The notes under the pieces were generated by a model that made no database searches, had not been told where the DNA came from, and saw only the letters and a program-made list of their open reading frames with translations. Source: 188UL27-1 sp038526275 (lineage in GTDB: Bacteria; Pseudomonadota; Alphaproteobacteria; Rhodobacterales; Rhodobacteraceae). From it: a stretch of 64,000 nt of DNA. The stretch's first letter is position 1. Each line of letters opens with the position of its first letter. Positions 60,767 to 64,000 of the stretch are shown piece by piece. Location: assembly GCA_038526275.1 (NCBI GenBank), contig JBCBGY010000001.1, positions 1-64,000 of the forward strand, given 5' to 3'. Position numbers and translations under genes: made by a program.

Positions 60767-61527
60767 CCTGTAACGACCACCCCGCCATCAATCACCATGG
60801 CCTGGCCCGTCATCATCCGGCTGGTATCTGACGCCAGGAACAGCACGCCACCGACGATGTCTTCAGGTTTCAGATGCTCCTTCAGGCAGGCGCGCTGCAG
60901 ATGGGCCGCCAGAGCTTCGGGCGTGGCCCATTTATCCATCTGACGGTCGGTCAGGACCCAGCCGGGCATGATCGCATTGGCCCGGATGCGCTCAGGGCCA
61001 AATTCACGGGCAAAGCTGCGGGTCATCCCATTGATCCCGGCATTGGCCGAGGTGTAGGCCGGGTAATCGCCCATACCCATCATGTAGCTGATCGACGAGA
61101 AGTTGATGATCGAACCGCCCCCAGCTTTGCGCATGTCGGGGATAACGGCCTGCGAGGCGAAGAAGTAGGCCTTCAGATTGATGGCCTGAGCCCAATCCCA
61201 AAAGGCTTCATCAACCTCTTCAGTCCTGTGGCGGTCGTCATTGGCTGCATTATTGACCAACACAGTAATCGGCCCATGGGCCTCACCAGCTTTCGCAACC
61301 GCATCTTTCAAAGCGGCGATGTCGGTGATGTCGCACGGCAGAAATAGGGGGCGGTTGCCCGTCTCATCGGCCATCCTGTCACAAAATGCGGTGGCATCAG
61401 ACCGCTGGACAAACGCAACCTGGGCACCCTGGCGCAGAAACCCTTCGGTCAAGGCCGCGCCGATGCCGGAACCACCACCAGTGATGAACACGGATTTCCC
61501 TGCCAGATCTGAAAAGGTGGCGGTCAT
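60763..61527 (-). CDS. SDR-family sugar dehydrogenase (probable D-galactose dehydrogenase)
   Basis: A 254-residue short-chain dehydrogenase expected, from its neighbours, to oxidise galactose to galactonolactone. Seen: the cofactor motif TGGGSGIG (about residues 16-23), CDITD, NNAAN (about 92-96), and the active-site Ser in FSSISYM (about 143-149). The usual Y-x-x-x-K is Y158-T-S-A-N162: the catalytic lysine codon is AAT (Asn). The remaining fold is intact with a normal C-terminus (MTGQAMVIDGGVVVTG). Either activity is altered or Asn is compensated. It overlaps dgoK by 4 bases. Confidence 0.85.
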   Translation of the reverse strand: MTATFSDLAGKSVFITGGGSGIGAALTEGFLRQGAQVAFVQRSDATAFCDRMADETGNRPLFLPCDITDIAALKDAVAKAGEAHGPITVLVNNAANDDRHRTEEVDEAFWDWAQAINLKAYFFASQAVIPDMRKAGGGSIINFSSISYMMGMGDYPAYTSANAGINGMTRSFAREFGPERIRANAIMPGWVLTDRQMDKWATPEALAAHLQRACLKEHLKPEDIVGGVLFLASDTSRMMTGQAMVIDGGVVVTG

Positions 61528-61540
61528 CAGGCTTTCCTTG

Positions 61541-63634
61541 TCATAGTTTGGTTCCTTCGATCACCCACATCGTTTCCGGCGGTGACCATGGCAGCGTAAC
61601 GCCTTGCTGCATCAGCCAAGCTCCCGGCAGGTCGACCGGCCCGGACTTCAACTGCGGTGTGCCGCGCGACAGGGTATGGATCTCGTCGCGATTGGCCAAA
61701 TCAACCCGATAGATCGCGTCTGGATCCAATCGCGTCAGGCGCAGCGGGCGCGGCGTGATCTGGGCAGAGGTCGCGGCCTTGCCCGCGAACGCCACAAATC
61801 GGGCGCCGTCCTGGCTCAAATGCTGTTCGGCCAGCACAGCCGGATCCGCACTGTCGAGCCGCAAAATATCCGCCGCGATCAACCAGTCCCGGTTGGTCTT
61901 CCACCAGGCCGTGACCTTGCGCAGAACGGCTTCTTCCCGGTCCGTCAGTTCACGCGGGTCCATTTCAAACCCCATATGCCGCTGGGCTGCGACCCAGGCG
62001 CGGAAGGCGATATCAAGCGTCCTGCCGGATGTGTGACAGTGCCGCGGGCCCACATGGCTGCCGGTCACCGCAAGCGGCAGGAACAGGGCCGCATCGTGCT
62101 GGATCCTCAGGCGTTCCAGAGCATCGTTGCTATCAGACAGCCAAACCCTTTGGGTCCGACTGAGAATGCCGTAATCGATGCGCCCACCGCCAGAGGCACA
62201 GCTTTCGATCTCGACCTGCGGGAAAGCTGCGCGCAGCCTATCAATCAGATCATAGGTCCCACGGCATTGCGCGGCATCAGATACCGGCAGAACCCGGTTA
62301 TGGTCCCATTTGATATAATCGATGTCATGGGCGTGCAGGATCGCGCCAATCACCTGAAACAGATGATCCCGCACATCGTCCCGCGCCATATCTAAGACCA
62401 ACTGCTGCCGACCCAGCGGCTGACTTGCCGGGCCCAGTACCCACTCAGGATGTGTTCTCTGCAGGTCGGAGTCCGGGTTGACCATCTCTGGCTCGAACCA
62501 CAGCCCAAAGCTCATCCCGCATGTGTGGACATGGTCAATCAGCGGGCCAAGCCCGTCGGGATATTTGCGCGGGTCCACCTGCCAATCGCCCAGCGACGTG
62601 GTATCGCTGTCCCGCCGCCCGAACCAACCGTCGTCCAAAACGAAACGTTCCGCGCCCAGATCCGCCGCGCGGTCGGCAATCTCGCACAGAGCGTCAAGAC
62701 TATGGTCGAAATAGACGGTTTCCCAGCAATTGTAATGCACGGGTCGCGACGCTTTCGGCCAAGTCACAATGCGGTCTCGCACGTGGCGCTGGAACGCAGT
62801 GGCACAACCATTCGAACCCTCGCTGGAATAGCTCAGGTAAAGCGGCGCGGTTTCAAAACGGGTACCTAGAGCCTGCTCAGATCCCGCAGCATGGCCAAAC
62901 TGCACCTGTCGACGACCATCGGGCAGTTCCTCCGCCACCATCCGATGCCCGCCCGACCATCCATAGTGAAAAGCCCAGACCTCGCCTTTTGTGTTGGTCG
63001 CGCCGCGCGCTGGAATCAGGAGGCCCGGAAAATGTTCGTGCCCCGTCCGGCCCGTCGGATTTTCGCGCAACCTGCCACCGGCAGACCACGGGATGTGGTT
63101 CAGTTGAAACTCACCACACCAGCGGCCAGCCACATCCATCATCTCATCAGAAAGCTGCGGCCCGGGCATGGCGGGCGCCGCCAGCCAGATCACGCGAACC
63201 GGATCCTCAGCTTGCAGTTCCGCCCGCGCCTCAAGGATGCCGCCTTGCAAGGCGAAATGCGCGCGATAGATCAAGCGGTTCGCCTGATCACGGTAAGTGA
63301 GCGTCAGGGTGTCACCCTGTTCCTCCGCATTTTGGAAAGAGAAAAGCGGCCGGATCGGCGCACCATCAGCCGTTTGCACGATCAATCCCGGCTGTCCGGG
63401 AAAAGTGCGGGACGTCTCAGGGCAAATCGAAAGCTCAGGCGCCTCGTCCAACATCCCGCCGGTCACGTCGGGTTGCTGCGCTGCAAGCAGCGTCTCGACC
63501 GAAACATCCGGCATCGGCCCACCCCAATGGACCACCTGCGGCAGGCGACCGTCCCGCGCAGCCAGGATCAGGCACTGTTGGTCATTCTGTAACCGCCAAC
63601 CTTGCAAGGTCTGTGCCATTGTCCCATCCGGCAT
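61541..63634 (-). CDS. Alpha-galactosidase, glycoside hydrolase family 36
   Basis: A 697-residue retaining alpha-galactosidase acting on melibiose- or raffinose-type oligosaccharides or on galactosyl groups. Seen: an N-terminal beta-sandwich, LDDGWFGRRDSDTTSLGDWQ, FGLWFEPEMVNPDSDL, the nucleophile Asp in YIKWDHNRVLP, the signature ESCASGGGRIDYGILSRTQR and the acid/base Asp region WLSDSNDALERLRIQ. No signal peptide, so it is cytoplasmic and works on sugars brought in by the ABC transporter encoded next. It starts 4 bases after the permease gene. Confidence 0.95.
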   Translation of the reverse strand: MPDGTMAQTLQGWRLQNDQQCLILAARDGRLPQVVHWGGPMPDVSVETLLAAQQPDVTGGMLDEAPELSICPETSRTFPGQPGLIVQTADGAPIRPLFSFQNAEEQGDTLTLTYRDQANRLIYRAHFALQGGILEARAELQAEDPVRVIWLAAPAMPGPQLSDEMMDVAGRWCGEFQLNHIPWSAGGRLRENPTGRTGHEHFPGLLIPARGATNTKGEVWAFHYGWSGGHRMVAEELPDGRRQVQFGHAAGSEQALGTRFETAPLYLSYSSEGSNGCATAFQRHVRDRIVTWPKASRPVHYNCWETVYFDHSLDALCEIADRAADLGAERFVLDDGWFGRRDSDTTSLGDWQVDPRKYPDGLGPLIDHVHTCGMSFGLWFEPEMVNPDSDLQRTHPEWVLGPASQPLGRQQLVLDMARDDVRDHLFQVIGAILHAHDIDYIKWDHNRVLPVSDAAQCRGTYDLIDRLRAAFPQVEIESCASGGGRIDYGILSRTQRVWLSDSNDALERLRIQHDAALFLPLAVTGSHVGPRHCHTSGRTLDIAFRAWVAAQRHMGFEMDPRELTDREEAVLRKVTAWWKTNRDWLIAADILRLDSADPAVLAEQHLSQDGARFVAFAGKAATSAQITPRPLRLTRLDPDAIYRVDLANRDEIHTLSRGTPQLKSGPVDLPGAWLMQQGVTLPWSPPETMWVIEGTKL

Positions 63635-63637
63635 GGC

Positions 63638-64000
63638 TTACTTCACGGCTCCAAGGGTCAGTCCTGCGATGAAATGCTTCTGCATGATGAAGAACATCGC
63701 CACCGGTGGCAGCGCCGCCACGATGCTGCCCGCACTCATCAGGTGGTACGCGGCCCGGTATTGCGCGTTAAAGCTGGTGATCCCGGCGGTCACAGGCTGG
63801 CTTTCCACGCCTTGCGTCAGCACGACGGCCCAGAAATAGTCATTCCAGATGAAGGTGAAGACCAACACCGCCATTGCCGCCAGCGCAGGCTTCATCAACG
63901 GCAGAACCACAAACCAAAAGATCCGCCATTCCGCCACGCCTTCGACCCGCGCTGCTTCGATCAACTCATAGGGCAAGGCACGGATAAAGTTCCGCATGAA
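63638..64000 (-). CDS. Carbohydrate ABC transporter permease (partial, MalG-type)
   Basis: The C-terminal 120 or so residues of an inner-membrane sugar permease; the N-terminal part lies beyond the right edge of the window. Seen: the EAA loop EAARVEGVAEWRIFWFVVLP, a helix FTFIWNDYFWAVVLTQGVES and the ending AMFFIMQKHFIAGLTLGAVK, which is characteristic of MalG-like permeases. It is immediately upstream of the alpha-galactosidase gene and probably imports an alpha-galactoside. The ATP-binding and substrate-binding partners would lie to the right. Confidence 0.93.
   Translation of the reverse strand, partial: FMRNFIRALPYELIEAARVEGVAEWRIFWFVVLPLMKPALAAMAVLVFTFIWNDYFWAVVLTQGVESQPVTAGITSFNAQYRAAYHLMSAGSIVAALPPVAMFFIMQKHFIAGLTLGAVK

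Overview
The window looks like a chromosomal segment of a marine alphaproteobacterium of the Rhodobacteraceae (Roseobacter group). This rests on moderately high GC, an Mcl1-type malyl-CoA lyase close to the Rhodobacter protein as I remember it, a VPLPA-CTERM protein together with a fused exosortase/EpsI protein of the XrtD type, a spike base protein of the gene transfer agent (GTA) family, and typical housekeeping gene order. No sequence search could be run; all names come from motifs, gene order and family knowledge.

Layout. 1-6.7 kb: a MAPEG protein, dihydrolipoamide dehydrogenase, then a tight run of deacetylase-like protein, xseB, ispA and dxs (isoprenoid precursors), and a membrane protein. 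6.9-7.75 kb: a GDSL hydrolase ending in a VPLPA-CTERM sorting signal. 7.76-26.7 kb: a two-armed exopolysaccharide (EPS)/exosortase locus. The leftward arm carries a secretion ATPase, a Wzz-like chain-length protein, a BY-kinase, two GT2 glycosyltransferases and an acyltransferase. The rightward arm carries a sugar transferase, a TPR lipoprotein, a Wza-like export protein, an outer-membrane barrel, exosortase XrtD fused to EpsI, a rhomboid protease fused to a phosphoesterase, ManC, an AlgD-like dehydrogenase and a GT4. Between the arms lies a 587-base control region. A GTA-type spike base gene sits tail to tail with the last EPS gene.

27-36 kb: class II aldolase, an oxidoreductase, adenine deaminase plus AMP nucleosidase (AMP to adenine to hypoxanthine), an HU protein, a DMT exporter, CcdA plus thioredoxin, a cupin protein, a small membrane protein and tRNA-Arg(CCT). 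36-42.7 kb: an unidentified protein, a head-to-head DUF4198/HupE pair with overlapping starts, an orphan choline-binding protein, an FMN reductase, an 863-base gap and two tandem Lin0512-family genes. 42.8-51.5 kb: a 1436-residue RTX/ExeM-type nuclease and a ynjF-ynjB-ynjC-ynjD cluster (CDP-alcohol phosphotransferase plus ABC transporter). 51.6-59.2 kb: a CheB-CheR-PAS fusion, a sulfotransferase, an AraC/GyrI regulator, a DUF2161 protein, mcl1 and a small membrane protein. 59.2-64 kb: a leftward alpha-galactoside catabolic operon (ABC permease, GH36 alpha-galactosidase, SDR dehydrogenase, dgoK, dgoA) that runs off the right edge.

The most distinctive part is the EPS/exosortase locus: polymer synthesis, export, sorting of VPLPA-CTERM proteins and a rhomboid-phosphatase fusion are in one locus, with no recognisable Wzx flippase or Wzy polymerase. 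A family of intergenic repeats of about 110 bp, placed like bidirectional terminators, recurs in the window. No CRISPR array, complete insertion sequence or rRNA gene was seen.
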